Of a DNA stretch of 64,000 nucleotides, positions 17,336 through 25,163 are shown in pieces. Positions within the stretch are counted from its first letter, which is position 1. Every line of letters begins with the position of its first letter. The notes under the pieces are model-generated. The model saw only the letters and a program-made list of their open reading frames with translations. It did no database searches and was not told the DNA's origin. The stretch comes from Halorussus salinisoli. Lineage in GTDB: Archaea > Halobacteriota > Halobacteria > Halobacteriales > Haladaptataceae. The stretch is from contig SZNP01000001.1 in assembly GCA_005239435.1 (NCBI GenBank), positions 372,001 through 436,000 of the forward strand, given 5' to 3'. The position numbers were made by a program, and so were the translations under genes.

Positions 17336-18739
17336 TCAACTCGCTCGATTCTCCCGGTTCGAGGCCGTCGAATCGTCGTCCATGGCGACCGTTATCGCGC
17401 CGTGGGCCGTCAGGTCGGTCGAGTTCGAGGCCGTCCGGTTGGACTCGGTTTCGTTCGTCGAGAAGCCGTTGTCGTGCTCCTCGTACGTCCGTATCCAGGT
17501 GGTTTGCCACGAGCCGTTGACCGAGGCGTTCCGGAGCGGTTCGTCGTACCGTTCGACGTCGTCCGGAATCACGCTCTCGTTGATCGGCTGAGAGCCGATG
17601 GGGATACCGGCCATCATGAGCTTCTTCGTCATCGGGTTCATCTCGTAGCCGTGGCGCTCCTGCACCCGCTGGTAGTAGATACCCTCGTCGGGCGCGCCCG
17701 ACTCGGCCCAGTCTTTGGGCTGGCGCGGCAGGTGTGGTCGCTCGTGGGCGTTCATGAACCCGGCAACGTCGTGGGAATCGTTCCAGTCCTCGAACGTGTG
17801 GGCCGCACCGTACGGCATGGCTTCGCGGATGAAGCCAGCCGACGTGTACATGCGTCCCATGCCAGCACCGTCGTTGTAGGAGTCGGGACCCCACAGCGGC
17901 GGGTACTGTCCGGCCTTACCCTGTCCGTCCTTCCCGTGGCAGGACGCACAGTTCTCGAGGTAGAGTTCCGCGCCGCGCACGGGGTTGACCTCGGGAACCG
18001 GTACCTTCTCGTCACCTTCGGGTTTGCGGATGTGCCGCCAGGGTGGAACCCGTTCGCTCGGGGTGCCCTTGTTCAACCAGACCATGTACGACTCCATCGC
18101 CTGAATCTCTCGGCTGTCGTACTCCGGGACGCCCTCTTCGGAACCGGGCGCGTTCATGCTCCGGAGGAAACAACCCATGATGCGCTGGCGCATGTCGCGC
18201 ATCCGCTCAGTTCGGCCGGTCCACTCGGGGTAGCCCGCGGCGGTGCCGACGAGCGGAATCATGTCGATGTCCTGCCCGACCATGCCGGTGGTCGTCGGCA
18301 GGTCGCCGCCCCCGTGACAGTTCGCACACGAGAGGTCGTTACCGACGTTCTCGGGCATCTCGTTCGACGTGTTGGCGAAGATAGCGCGTCCCTCCCGGAT
18401 GAGTTCTGCGCGGTTCTCGTTCTCCGGCAGCGTCGAGTTGTTCATCTCCTTCGGGACGAACTTCACCTGGTCGCTGGCCGTCTCGTTCTTGTACTCGAAG
18501 TCCTGGTCCCGTAGCTCTTCGTCGTACCACTTCTGCCCGCTCCACGTTCCCGGAAGCGAGATTGCGCCACCGTCCCCGCCCGCGTCGGTCGCGGACGGAC
18601 CGGCGGACGACCCGCCGACTCCGCCGCCCGCCATCGCAAGCAGACCGTTGACTGCGAGGGCGACGACGACGGCCCCGGCGACCGCGCCGACGACGAGGAG
18701 TGCTGGCTTGAGCAACAGAGTAGAATCTCCGCGACTCAT
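17336..18739 (-). CDS. tsdA: TsdA-like diheme cytochrome c (thiosulfate dehydrogenase/tetrathionate reductase type)
   Basis: A 467-residue membrane-anchored diheme cytochrome c. A hydrophobic helix (about 12-35) is followed by a Gly/Ser linker. Domain 1 has heme motif CANCH (138-142) within VGNDLSCANCH. Its RIMGCFLRSMN segment (Cys190) matches the cysteine that ligates heme 1 in bacterial TsdA. Domain 2 has CASCH (264-268), then YPPLWGPDSYNDGAGM and REAMPYG (Met308, the likely heme 2 ligand). These are TsdA hallmarks. TsdA interconverts thiosulfate and tetrathionate. A C-terminal extension of about 150 residues with several N-x-S/T sequons is unlike bacterial TsdA. It heads an operon with ccdA-ccmCD. 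Confidence 0.82.
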   Translation of the reverse strand: MSRGDSTLLLKPALLVVGAVAGAVVVALAVNGLLAMAGGGVGGSSAGPSATDAGGDGGAISLPGTWSGQKWYDEELRDQDFEYKNETASDQVKFVPKEMNNSTLPENENRAELIREGRAIFANTSNEMPENVGNDLSCANCHGGGDLPTTTGMVGQDIDMIPLVGTAAGYPEWTGRTERMRDMRQRIMGCFLRSMNAPGSEEGVPEYDSREIQAMESYMVWLNKGTPSERVPPWRHIRKPEGDEKVPVPEVNPVRGAELYLENCASCHGKDGQGKAGQYPPLWGPDSYNDGAGMGRMYTSAGFIREAMPYGAAHTFEDWNDSHDVAGFMNAHERPHLPRQPKDWAESGAPDEGIYYQRVQERHGYEMNPMTKKLMMAGIPIGSQPINESVIPDDVERYDEPLRNASVNGSWQTTWIRTYEEHDNGFSTNETESNRTASNSTDLTAHGAITVAMDDDSTASNRENRAS

Positions 18740-19020
18740 ACGTTTCGTTTAGCGTGTTCTCGTCTGTTCATCACTCGTCTCCTTCGAACTCGTACTATTG
18801 CCCATTCGGTAATTCACTATGTGTACACTTCTCCCATAAAGATTTCCCACTTTCCCCTCACCCATCGAGAAAATTATCACGTTTGGTCCGGTAGAAGTTC
18901 CGCTTCGACCAGATGTCCGTCTCTCCTTCTCGAAGCTGTTTGGCCGGGATATCGATTCTATTTCCCGATAATGGGAAGACAGTACATTTTAATGGGTAGC
19001 GTACAAGCCGACGAACATCG
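18740..19020. promoter_or_regulatory. divergent promoter region between tsdA and the thioredoxin-ccmF operon
   Basis: For the rightward operon, TTTTAAT (18987-18993) lies 28 bases before ATG 19021. Just upstream is an inverted repeat TTCCC-N6-GGGAA (18962-18977). For leftward tsdA, a TATA-like TTTATGGG (18833-18840, minus strand) is followed immediately by the palindrome GTGTACAC (18821-18828). The latter also occurs, in a longer form, at 23107. Both inverted repeats are placed where regulators act. Confidence 0.5.
18821..18828. promoter_or_regulatory. GTGTACAC palindrome downstream of the tsdA TATA-like box
   Basis: Perfect 8-base palindrome within ATGTGTACACTT. A 12-base version, ATGTGTACACAT, is at 23107-23118. 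Position between TATA box and start of tsdA suggests a repressor operator (inference). Confidence 0.35.
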
Positions 19021-19503
19021 ATGAATCCTCGAAAGTCGATGACGCTCGTCTTCTTGATTCTTCTCCTCGGCATCGGCTACGTCTCGATGGACGCAGCACC
19101 GGTACTGAGCGACGAAGAGTACTCCTACCACGGTGACACGGCGTGGCGAACGAACTTCTCCGACGCACGGCAGGTCGCGGCCGAGCAGGACAAGCCCGTC
19201 GTCGTCTACTTCTGGACGACCTGGTGTACGTACTGCGAGGACTACAACCGAAAGGTGTACCCCGACCCCGACGTTCAGTCGCACCTCGACGACTTCGTGA
19301 AGGTCGCGGTGAACCTCGACAGCGACGCACCCGAGGCATCGCAGCTGAAGCGCCAGTACAACGCCGACTATCCGCCACAGCACGTCATCGTGACTCCCGA
19401 CGGCGAGGAGTTAGTCCGTATCTCGGGGTACGCCGACAGAGACAGCTTCATCCAGTATCTCGAAACCGCCAAACAGCGCGCCGACTCGGGTGAGACGCGA
19501 TGA
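19021..19503 (+). CDS. membrane-anchored thioredoxin-fold protein
   Basis: A 160-residue protein with an N-terminal membrane helix (MTLVFLILLLGIGYVSM) and an external thioredoxin domain. The redox motif is WCTYC (about residue 68-73) after PVVVYFWTTW. The cis-proline region reads YPPQHVIVTPDG. It resembles the DsbD C-terminal/thioredoxin_7 group and CcmG-like reductants. It would reduce apocytochrome Cys pairs using electrons from CcdA (inference from the neighbourhood). Leaderless start with TATA box 28 bases upstream. Its stop overlaps the ccmF start (ATGA at 19500). Confidence 0.88.
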   Translation: MNPRKSMTLVFLILLLGIGYVSMDAAPVLSDEEYSYHGDTAWRTNFSDARQVAAEQDKPVVVYFWTTWCTYCEDYNRKVYPDPDVQSHLDDFVKVAVNLDSDAPEASQLKRQYNADYPPQHVIVTPDGEELVRISGYADRDSFIQYLETAKQRADSGETR

Positions 19504-21893
19504 ACGTCGGAAACGCGCTCCTCGCGTTCGCGTTCGTCTCGCTCGCCTCGGCAGTGGGGATTCTCGCGCGCTCGTACCTCGTCGACGACCGGTATCTCGA
19601 ACACGCGACGAAACTCGTCGGCGCTGGCACCGTCCTCCTCCTGAGTGCGCTCGTCCAACTCACGTACCAGTTCGTGATAACCGACTACTCGAACGCCTAC
19701 GTCTGGAACAACACCGCGGATTACCTCCCGCTCCTCTATCGAGTGACCGGCGTGTACGCCGCCAACGAGGGGTCGATTCTGCTGTGGGCGACTATCGTCT
19801 CGCTCGTCGCGTTCGTGGCCGCAGTCGGTCGGGGGTTCTCCGACCGACACGCCAGACTCGTCCACGCGCTCACAGTCGGGGTCGCGACCTACTTCACGGG
19901 GATGTTACTCCTCGAAAGTCCGTTCGCGTCGATTCGGACCGAGTTCCCGGAGGCGGCTCCGGGGTTCGTTCCGACGAGCGGACAGGGACTCAACCCCCTT
20001 CTCGTGGACCCGTACATGGCGATTCACCCGCCGGTCATGTTCGTGGGGTACGCGCTGCTCACGATGCCGTTCGCCATCGGGGTGGCTCACTTCGTCTCGT
20101 TGCTCCGTGGCGACGGGAGCGTCTTCGCGTCGTGGCGCGGGAACGTCACCCGGTGGCTCCGACTCGGTTGGCTGTTCCTGACGGCGGCGGTCGCGCTGGG
20201 CGGACTCTGGTCGTACACGGTCCTCGGTTGGGGCGGCATCTGGGCGTGGGACCCGGTCGAAACCGCCATCCTCGTCCCGTGGCTGTTCCTGACCGCCACG
20301 CTCCACGCGGTCACCCGGTACCGGCCGAACGGCGAGTACCGCGTCCTCGCTCCGGCGATGACCGCCACCGTCTTCGCGCTCGCCATCTACACCACGTCGG
20401 TCGTCCGAAGCGGCGTCTTCCGGAGCGTTCACTCGTTCGCCTCCGGGGGCATCGGGGCATCGTTCCTCGCACTGATAGCCATCACTACCCTCCTCGGCGT
20501 GGCCGTACCGCTTGGCTACTGGTTCCTGCGCGACGGGGAGAGCGGGAGTATCGCCGAGGGCGAGTGGCTGACGCGGGACAACCTGCTTCACTCGGCTGTC
20601 CTCCTGTTCGGTCTCCTGACGTTCGTGTCGCTGTGGGGGCTGACGTTCCCCGTCCTCCGGAACGCGGTGACCGGTCTGGAGGTGTCGGTCGAGTCCCAGT
20701 ACTACAACCTCTGGAGTTACCCGCTCGTGCTCGCGGCGCTTCTGCTCCTCGGATTCTACATGGACTTCGACGTGGAGGGCAAGCGTCGGAGTCTGGTCGG
20801 ATTGTCGGTCTTCACCGCCGGGACGCTCGTCGCCGCCGTCGTCGCACCCTCCGAAACGTGGCGGTTGGCGACGAACCCTCAGGACGCGTTCGTCTATCGT
20901 ATCGTCGGGAGCGCGAGCGTCCTGTCGGTCCTGCCGCCGGTCGCGTACGCCGTCCTCGGCGTCGTGAAACGGGCCCTCGCCCGGATTCCCGCGGCCGCCA
21001 CCCGGAACGCGAGGCTCAAGGAGTCGGGAATCACGATGATACACGTCGGGGCCGCACTGCTGGTTCTCTCGCTCCCCTTCGTCTACCTCTTCGCCGGGCA
21101 GGCGTCCGTGATGGCGACCGGCGTGGCGTCGGGCACCGTGGACTCCTCGCACCGAGAGGTGCCGGACACGGACTACTCGGTTCGCGTCCTCGACTACTCT
21201 CGGAGCGAGTTCCCGCAGAGTCCGTCGCCCGAGTCGTACGCGCTGTCCACCGGGGAAGTCGTGGACCGCGGACCGTCGCTGAACGGGTCGGTACAGGCCG
21301 TCTACGGGACGGTAACTGACGTTCGGGACGGTCCGCGAGCGACGGTCGTTCAACTCGACGATTCGAGCGTCTGGGTCGGCGTCGTCGGACAGAACGAGAC
21401 GAACGTCTCGGTCCAGACGGGGCAACGAATCGTCGCCCGCGGCCGCCTGATGTGGGACTTCGTGCCCGACGCCGACGCGATGGTCCTCGCGCGCCCGGCC
21501 ACCATCGGCACCGCGTCGAACCCGCCGGACGGTGCCGCCCCCACACGAGTCGTCGCCGACGGCGTCTCGCTCGCCGTCTACGAGGACGGCGAACTGGTCA
21601 CGACGGGCGTCGCAGGCCAACGCGAGTACGTCCAGCAGAGCGGGATGCAGGTCCGGGACGTAATCGTCGACCGCGGACTCGTCTCGGACACCTACGTCAT
21701 CGCCGGAGTCAGCGACGGAACCGCCTCGATCACGGTCAAACGAATTCCGCTGATGACGCTACTGCGGGCCAGTATCGTCCTGCTCCTCACGGGGATGCTC
21801 CTCGTCCTGCTGTTCGACCCGAAACACGGGGTCCGAACCCGCACGGAGACCCGACAGACAGACGCTACTGCCGAACCGGAGGTCGCCGATTGA
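19500..21893 (+). CDS. ccmF: cytochrome c heme lyase CcmF
   Basis: A 797-residue protein with about 14-15 membrane helices. The WWD motif reads WGGIWAWDPVETA (about residue 243) after GLWSYTVLG. Further CcmF-type elements are YAANEGSILLWA near 84 and FVGYALLTMPFAIGVAH near 180. CcmF ligates heme to the apocytochrome CXXCH. The C-terminal external region (about 515-770) is long and includes a beta-rich stretch (GTVTDVRDGPRATVVQLDDS, then GQRIVARGRL) that recalls an OB fold, like CcmE. Longer than typical bacterial CcmF (about 650). Operon: thioredoxin-ccmF-21895 gene. Confidence 0.92.
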   Translation: MNVGNALLAFAFVSLASAVGILARSYLVDDRYLEHATKLVGAGTVLLLSALVQLTYQFVITDYSNAYVWNNTADYLPLLYRVTGVYAANEGSILLWATIVSLVAFVAAVGRGFSDRHARLVHALTVGVATYFTGMLLLESPFASIRTEFPEAAPGFVPTSGQGLNPLLVDPYMAIHPPVMFVGYALLTMPFAIGVAHFVSLLRGDGSVFASWRGNVTRWLRLGWLFLTAAVALGGLWSYTVLGWGGIWAWDPVETAILVPWLFLTATLHAVTRYRPNGEYRVLAPAMTATVFALAIYTTSVVRSGVFRSVHSFASGGIGASFLALIAITTLLGVAVPLGYWFLRDGESGSIAEGEWLTRDNLLHSAVLLFGLLTFVSLWGLTFPVLRNAVTGLEVSVESQYYNLWSYPLVLAALLLLGFYMDFDVEGKRRSLVGLSVFTAGTLVAAVVAPSETWRLATNPQDAFVYRIVGSASVLSVLPPVAYAVLGVVKRALARIPAAATRNARLKESGITMIHVGAALLVLSLPFVYLFAGQASVMATGVASGTVDSSHREVPDTDYSVRVLDYSRSEFPQSPSPESYALSTGEVVDRGPSLNGSVQAVYGTVTDVRDGPRATVVQLDDSSVWVGVVGQNETNVSVQTGQRIVARGRLMWDFVPDADAMVLARPATIGTASNPPDGAAPTRVVADGVSLAVYEDGELVTTGVAGQREYVQQSGMQVRDVIVDRGLVSDTYVIAGVSDGTASITVKRIPLMTLLRASIVLLLTGMLLVLLFDPKHGVRTRTETRQTDATAEPEVAD

Positions 21894-21894
21894 C

Positions 21895-23082
21895 ATGAAT
21901 CGAACTCTCGCTCTCGTCCTCGTCGTCGGTTGTATCGCACTCGTCCCGGTCGTCACCGCGTCCACGTCCATCTCGGGCACCGTGACCGTCGAGAACGGCA
22001 CGGCCGACGGCGCGAAGGTGACGATAGCGCCCGTGTCCGAGGAGTTCCAGCGCGTGGACGACCAGGTCACGACCACGGTGAACGGCACGACGTTCTCGGC
22101 CGACGTACCGGACGCTCCCGTCCACGTCGTGCGAATCGTCCACGACGGCGCGGTCCACTACGAGGTCGTCCGGAACGAGACGTCGGTAGACGTGACGCTA
22201 AACCGGAGCCTCGACGGACGCGTGGTCGATTCGAACGGCGACCCGAGGCCCAACGCGACGGTCGAACTCGTCGACGCCGCCGACTTCTCGGTGGACCGCG
22301 CTCGGGCGGGCGCGAACGGGACGTTCTCGTTCGGCCCGCTCCAACCGAACGCGACGTATCGTCTCAGCGTCACGGTCGATGGCGTCCCGTACCAGCGAAC
22401 CGTGACCACCGCGTCCGAGAACCAGAGGGTGACCGTCTCGACGCCGCCGCCGACGAGCGACGAAGGCGCGCTGAACGTCTCGGGCGGCAATCCGGCCGGT
22501 CACGTCGTTCAGGTCATGGCCCCACAGAACGGGTCGGACACGCCGAGCGTCGTGGAGACCGTCTCGCTCCGCAACACGGCCGACCGTCCGTACGTCGGGC
22601 CGGTGACGCTGACCGTCCCGACCGACGGCCGACCCTACTCGGCGATGGCGCAGGGCCGCGAGACGGACTACCGGACCACTCCCGAGGGAGTCGTCGTCAA
22701 CGTCTCGATAGCGGCGAACGAAACCGCGCGACTCGGCGTCGCGTACGACCTCCCCGGACAGACGTTCGAGAAGCGACTCGGGCGAGACACCCACAACCTC
22801 GCGGTCGTCCTCCGAGGGTACGACCCCGAAACCGTCGAACACTCGGCGAACTTGCGCGTCGGGGACGCCCCAATCGCCCTTCTCACGAACGCCGACCCCG
22901 TGAGCGCGAACGAGACGATCCGTCTGAACGTCTCGGGCGCTCGTTCGGCGTCCGAGCGGAACGTCTCGTCCGAGACGGCACCCTCCGAGAGCAACTCCGT
23001 CCCGACGTTCCCGGCGGTCCCGATATTCGGCGGACTGGCGGCGATGGTCGTCGGCGGACTGGTCGCGTACCGGACGCTGTAG
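21895..23082 (+). CDS. exported membrane-anchored beta-sandwich protein (carboxypeptidase-regulatory-like domain)
   Basis: A 395-residue protein with an N-terminal signal sequence (LALVLVVGCIALVPVVTA), a carboxypeptidase-regulatory/transthyretin-like domain (about 95-175: LDGRVVDSNGDPRPNATVEL, NGTFSFGPLQPNATYRLSV) and a second beta-rich domain. It ends with a single helix (FGGLAAMVVGGLVAYRTL). Many N-x-S/T sequons fit an external, glycosylated protein. It starts 1 base after the ccmF stop, so it belongs to the cytochrome c maturation operon. It could be an external scaffold or replace the missing CcmH/CcmI apocytochrome-binding function; that is speculation from position. Confidence 0.8.
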   Translation: MNRTLALVLVVGCIALVPVVTASTSISGTVTVENGTADGAKVTIAPVSEEFQRVDDQVTTTVNGTTFSADVPDAPVHVVRIVHDGAVHYEVVRNETSVDVTLNRSLDGRVVDSNGDPRPNATVELVDAADFSVDRARAGANGTFSFGPLQPNATYRLSVTVDGVPYQRTVTTASENQRVTVSTPPPTSDEGALNVSGGNPAGHVVQVMAPQNGSDTPSVVETVSLRNTADRPYVGPVTLTVPTDGRPYSAMAQGRETDYRTTPEGVVVNVSIAANETARLGVAYDLPGQTFEKRLGRDTHNLAVVLRGYDPETVEHSANLRVGDAPIALLTNADPVSANETIRLNVSGARSASERNVSSETAPSESNSVPTFPAVPIFGGLAAMVVGGLVAYRTL

Positions 23083-23273
23083 GCCCCCGACGCTCCTCGG
23101 CATTACATGTGTACACATTTGCTTAAACTTTCTATACCTTGCTTTAGATTAGCTTACGATTGCTATCGGAATCGTCACGAAACCGCTGCCTGACAGGGGT
23201 GCTGTGTTCTAAAAACGCAATACTTCTCGGAGTCACGACGGACAGACCAGTCCCGGTCGCACACCGACCGCGC
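23083..23273. other. convergent intergenic region with a 12-base palindrome
   Basis: An AT-rich gap between the convergent 21895 gene and ccmB. ATGTGTACACAT (23107-23118) is a perfect palindrome, followed by TTTGCTTAAACTTTCTATAC, which looks promoter-like. No coding region is visible. A small non-coding transcript or a two-way terminator is possible. Confidence 0.35.
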
Positions 23274-23948
23274 TCACTCCTCCAGGACGAACTCGAAGGT
23301 CGCCAGTCCAGCGAAAAACAGGACGCCCGCGTACGCGAGCAGTATCTGAAGCCACGACCCGAGCGGTGCGCCCGTGGCGAGCGCCGCGGTCAGCTCGACT
23401 CCGGCGAGCAGGAGCGGCACGACGAGCGGGACGAGGAGGACGGGGAGGGCGAGTTCGTCCAACCCCGACCGGAACGTCAGCGTCGAGACGACGACGGCGA
23501 CTGCGGCGAATCCAACCGCGGCCGCGGCGAGGACGCCCACGAGCGCGCCGACGGTCCGGGCCGTCGGCGTCCACCCGAGGAAGACGACGGTCGAGGCGAG
23601 GGTCACGACGTCCACCGCGAGTACGAACGTCGCGGTACTCACGACCTTCCCGACGTAGATCGCCGACCGGTCGATGGGAGCGAGCAGGAGTCCGTCCAGC
23701 GCGCCGTTTCGCTTCTCGATGGCCGTCGTCTTGCTGGCCCCGAGCGTCCCGGCGAACAGGAACGCTATCCAGAGCGCTCCGCGGCCGACGACTCGCGGGT
23801 CCTCGAACGACTTGACGAAACTGAAGGCGAACGAGAGGACGATCAACAGCGCGAACACGGCGGCGGTCGCCGTGACTCGCTTCGTCCGAGCCTCTACGAG
23901 GAGGTCTTTCCTGACGACGTGCGCGACTGCTGTGAGATACGCTTTCAT
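23274..23948 (-). CDS. ccmB: heme exporter permease CcmB
   Basis: A 224-residue protein with six hydrophobic helices and CcmB family features: KDLLVEARTKRVTATAAVFA at the N-terminus, FAGTLGASKTTAIEKRNGAL (cytoplasmic loop contacting CcmA) near residue 68, and DGLLLAPIDRSAIYVGK. It pairs with CcmA and CcmC in the exporter complex that frees holo-CcmE. ATG 23948 overlaps the ccmA stop (ATGA). Last gene of ccmE-ccmA-ccmB. Confidence 0.92.
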   Translation of the reverse strand: MKAYLTAVAHVVRKDLLVEARTKRVTATAAVFALLIVLSFAFSFVKSFEDPRVVGRGALWIAFLFAGTLGASKTTAIEKRNGALDGLLLAPIDRSAIYVGKVVSTATFVLAVDVVTLASTVVFLGWTPTARTVGALVGVLAAAAVGFAAVAVVVSTLTFRSGLDELALPVLLVPLVVPLLLAGVELTAALATGAPLGSWLQILLAYAGVLFFAGLATFEFVLEE

Positions 23949-24679
23949 CTGTCGTCGGTTCGCTCGGTGAGTCCGATGGCGCGGCGATACGACGCCTCGA
24001 ACTCGGTGTTCGACAACGGTGCGGTCGGCAGGTCGGCTTCGAGGGTTCCGCGGTCGAGGACGAGCGCGCGCGAACACCGGTCGAGTCCTCGGTCGAGGTC
24101 GTGGGTGGTCAGGACGACAGTCCGGTCGTCGAGTTCGTCGAAGACGCCTTCGAGGTCGGCGACTGCGCGCTGGTCGAGTCCGGAGTACGGTTCGTCGAGC
24201 AACAGTACGTCCGGGTCGTGCAGGAGCGCCCGCGCGAGCGACAGTCGATTCCGGAGACCGTGAGAGAACTCGTCGGGGAAGTGACTCCCCCGGCGAGTCA
24301 ACCCCACCGTCTCCAGTACGCGTTCGCACCGTCGGCGCGGGTCGGCGAGTCCGTGGAGTTTCGCGTGAAAACGGAGGTTCTCGCGGGCGGTCATCTCGTC
24401 GTACAGCATCGACTCGTGGGTCACGACGCCGATTCGGCGATACGCCGACGAGTCGTCGGCGCGGAACGGGTCGCCGTCGAAGAACACCTCGCCGCTCGTC
24501 GGACGGACCAGTCCCGCAATCGTCCGGAGGAGCGTCGATTTCCCGGCACCGTTCGGTCCGAACAGTCCGACCGTCTCCCCGGATTCGATGGCGAACGAGA
24601 CGCTATCGACCGCGAGGAACTGACCGTAGGACTTCGAGAGGCCGTCGACTCGAATCGCGGGCGGGTCGCTGGGACTCAT
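23945..24679 (-). CDS. ccmA: heme exporter ATP-binding protein CcmA
   Basis: A 244-residue ABC ATPase: Walker A GPNGAGKST near residue 40, signature FSHGLRNRLSLARAL (LSGGQ-like, degenerate) near 138, and Walker B PDVLLLDEPYSGLD near 157. It powers release of heme-loaded CcmE in System I. It sits between ccmE and ccmB with four-base overlaps on both sides, which decides the assignment among ABC ATPases. Confidence 0.92.
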   Translation of the reverse strand: MSPSDPPAIRVDGLSKSYGQFLAVDSVSFAIESGETVGLFGPNGAGKSTLLRTIAGLVRPTSGEVFFDGDPFRADDSSAYRRIGVVTHESMLYDEMTARENLRFHAKLHGLADPRRRCERVLETVGLTRRGSHFPDEFSHGLRNRLSLARALLHDPDVLLLDEPYSGLDQRAVADLEGVFDELDDRTVVLTTHDLDRGLDRCSRALVLDRGTLEADLPTAPLSNTEFEASYRRAIGLTERTDDR

Positions 24680-25050
24680 CCGGCGTCGTCGGGGCGCTCC
24701 TCGCCTTCGTGTGCCCGGACCGAGAGTTCCTTCGCGGTAAGCCGTCCGTCCCGATAGACGCCCTTAGCGACGACGATTCGACCGTTCTGCATCGTATCGG
24801 GGAGTTGCTTCTCGTAGACGACCGGAATCGAGACGTTGCCGTCGTTCACGCGGAAGGTAGCCCGCTGTCCGTCCGCGTCGAGACCCTCGACCGACCCTTC
24901 GAGGTTGACCCACTCGCCCCGGTAGTCGCCCTCGTCGAGCGACGTCGGCGTGACGAACTCCGTCGTGGCGCTCATCGTCGTCGTTCCGAGGACGCCGAAC
25001 AGCACGAGCATCCCCACGGCCGCGACGACGAGTTTGGTCTTCCGTCGCAC
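24676..25050 (-). CDS. ccmE: heme chaperone CcmE-like protein with altered heme-binding motif
   Basis: A 124-residue protein with one N-terminal membrane helix (LVVAAVGMLVLFGVLG) and an OB-fold domain. The core GVYRDGRLTAKELSVRAHEG aligns with the CcmE heme-binding end. Bacterial CcmE binds heme covalently through His in HxxxY; some archaea use Cys in CxxxY. Here a His is present (AHEGEE) but the Tyr position is Glu, and the alignment is off by one residue. CcmE carries heme from CcmABC to CcmF. GTG 25050 has a TATA-like AATAATACC about 25-33 bases upstream, so probably leaderless. First gene of ccmEAB, 113 bases after nirK on the same strand. Confidence 0.82.
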   Translation of the reverse strand: MRRKTKLVVAAVGMLVLFGVLGTTTMSATTEFVTPTSLDEGDYRGEWVNLEGSVEGLDADGQRATFRVNDGNVSIPVVYEKQLPDTMQNGRIVVAKGVYRDGRLTAKELSVRAHEGEERPDDAG

Positions 25051-25061
25051 TCCCGATAGTT

Positions 25062-25107
25062 GTGCAACGAATCGGTATTATTGTATCGAATTCGGATTAC
25101 CTTGCAC
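25062..25107. promoter_or_regulatory. inverted repeat GTGCAA-N34-TTGCAC spanning the ccmE promoter
   Basis: GTGCAA (25062-25067) and TTGCAC (25102-25107) flank the TATA-like element of ccmE. The arrangement is suggestive of an operator, but could be chance. Confidence 0.25.
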
Positions 25108-25163
25108 GACTGCCGGCGTCGGTGGTCGGTCGCGACCCGTGCTACGAAAGAAGCATCGCGGCG

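Noticed and set aside
23160..25059. Plus-strand open frames over ccmBAE
   Set aside because: Arg/Ser-rich shadows of the well-defined minus-strand ccm genes.
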